A stretch of 6,132 nucleotides of DNA from Bacteroidia bacterium (lineage in GTDB: Bacteria > Bacteroidota > Bacteroidia > Flavobacteriales > Flavobacteriaceae). The stretch covers positions 1 to 6,132 of the forward strand of contig JAUIJW010000145.1 of the NCBI GenBank assembly GCA_030431085.1. The letters are read 5' to 3'. Shown piece after piece: positions 5,750 through 6,132 of the stretch; positions within the stretch are counted from its first letter, which is position 1, and every line of letters begins with the position of its first letter. The position numbers and the translations under genes are program-made. Under the pieces are notes generated by a model. That model saw only the letters and a program-made list of their open reading frames with translations. It did not search any database and was not told the origin of the DNA.

Positions 5750-6132
5750 CTACCAAGCCTCATTATAAAGCCAGTCTACCGCTTTATTAAACTCAATTGA
5801 ATAATCACAAGGGGTGTAATGACCTAATTCGCTTGCTACAGTAAAAGTAACATCGCTACCTGCATTGATAGACTCTGTAACAAATCCTTCAGTAATTTCT
5901 ACTGGAAATAGTTCATCATTTTCTCCATGAATGACATAAAGCGGAATACTTAGTGGCTTAACTTCTCCTGAAAGGCTAGCCGTATTGTAAGACGAAGCCA
6001 AAGGAATCGCTGCAGTAAATAAATCAGGATAATACTGAGCAAAAAACCAACTTCCATTACCTCCATCACTATATCCTGTAACCAAAATTTTAGAAAGATC
6101 TATGGGATAATATTGCTTTACCAAATCTAAAA
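5750..6132 (-). CDS. Alpha/beta-hydrolase, C-terminal catalytic part (partial, runs off right edge)
   Basis: This is the last 126 residues of a serine hydrolase; the frame is still open at the window edge, so the N-terminal half is missing. The visible part carries an apparent complete catalytic triad. The nucleophile elbow is GYSDGG (Ser codon 6068-6070), the acid is in HGENDELFP (Asp codon 5915-5917), and the base is in LGHYTPC (His codon 5819-5821). The order and spacing fit the dienelactone-hydrolase, PHB-depolymerase-like or prolyl-oligopeptidase-like esterase group, in which the triad lies in the last 120-150 residues; the protein ends AVDWLYNEAW. An in-frame TTG at 6122-6124 could be mistaken for a start, but it would begin immediately before the helix preceding the nucleophile strand, and coding sequence continues upstream of it, so I treat it as an internal Leu. 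Reaction class: ester or peptide-bond hydrolysis by a serine nucleophile; the substrate and whether it is secreted cannot be told without the N-terminus. The gene converges on the T9SS protein gene. Confidence 0.8.
   Translation of the reverse strand, partial: LDLVKQYYPIDLSKILVTGYSDGGNGSWFFAQYYPDLFTAAIPLASSYNTASLSGEVKPLSIPLYVIHGENDELFPVEITEGFVTESINAGSDVTFTVASELGHYTPCDYSIEFNKAVDWLYNEAW

Noticed and set aside
1..6132. Novel defence, phage or mobile system
   Set aside because: No transposase, integrase, nuclease, reverse transcriptase, toxin-antitoxin pair, terminal repeats or CRISPR-like repeats were seen; all long frames belong to familiar envelope or enzyme families.

Overview
The window looks like chromosome from a member of the Bacteroidota, most likely Flavobacteriaceae. 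The evidence is the AT-rich sequence, a C-terminal sorting domain of the type IX secretion system (T9SS), a TonB-dependent outer-membrane receptor with an N-terminal carboxypeptidase-regulatory-like domain, a LytS-type histidine kinase N-terminus, and TAnnTTTG-like promoter elements in place of sigma70 boxes and Shine-Dalgarno sites. I see no mobile element, tRNA, rRNA, CRISPR array or phage gene.

Layout. (1) Positions 1-251, minus strand, hold the first 83 codons of a multi-spanning membrane protein whose NYFLLPRFLYRKK segment is typical of the membrane domain of Bacteroidota LytS/YehU-type sensor kinases; the gene runs off the left edge. (2) Positions 252-440 are a divergent intergenic region with a TAnnTTTG match facing each gene, a palindrome and a short direct repeat. 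(3) Positions 441-2819, plus strand, encode a complete TonB-dependent receptor / outer-membrane beta-barrel family protein. (4) A 155-base gap contains a degraded-looking promoter element but no convincing terminator. (5) Positions 2975-5743, plus strand, encode a complete 922-residue T9SS type B secreted surface protein: signal peptide, beta-propeller-like region, PKD domain, several cysteine-bracketed Ig-like modules and a CHU_C-type sorting domain. (6) After only 6 bases, a convergent minus-strand gene begins at its stop codon; the 126 residues visible are the catalytic C-terminal part of an alpha/beta-hydrolase, open at the right edge.

The genes share an envelope theme: a sensor in the inner membrane, a receptor in the outer membrane, a surface protein and a possibly exported esterase. 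The divergent kinase/receptor arrangement suggests, without proving, that the kinase pathway could control the receptor. The surface protein has its own upstream gap and is probably transcribed separately. Nothing here amounts to a demonstrably new system. The points most worth a second look are the short leaders implied by the divergent promoters, the annotation of the edge kinase, the modular architecture and diverged sorting signal of the T9SS protein, and the very tight convergent gene end.
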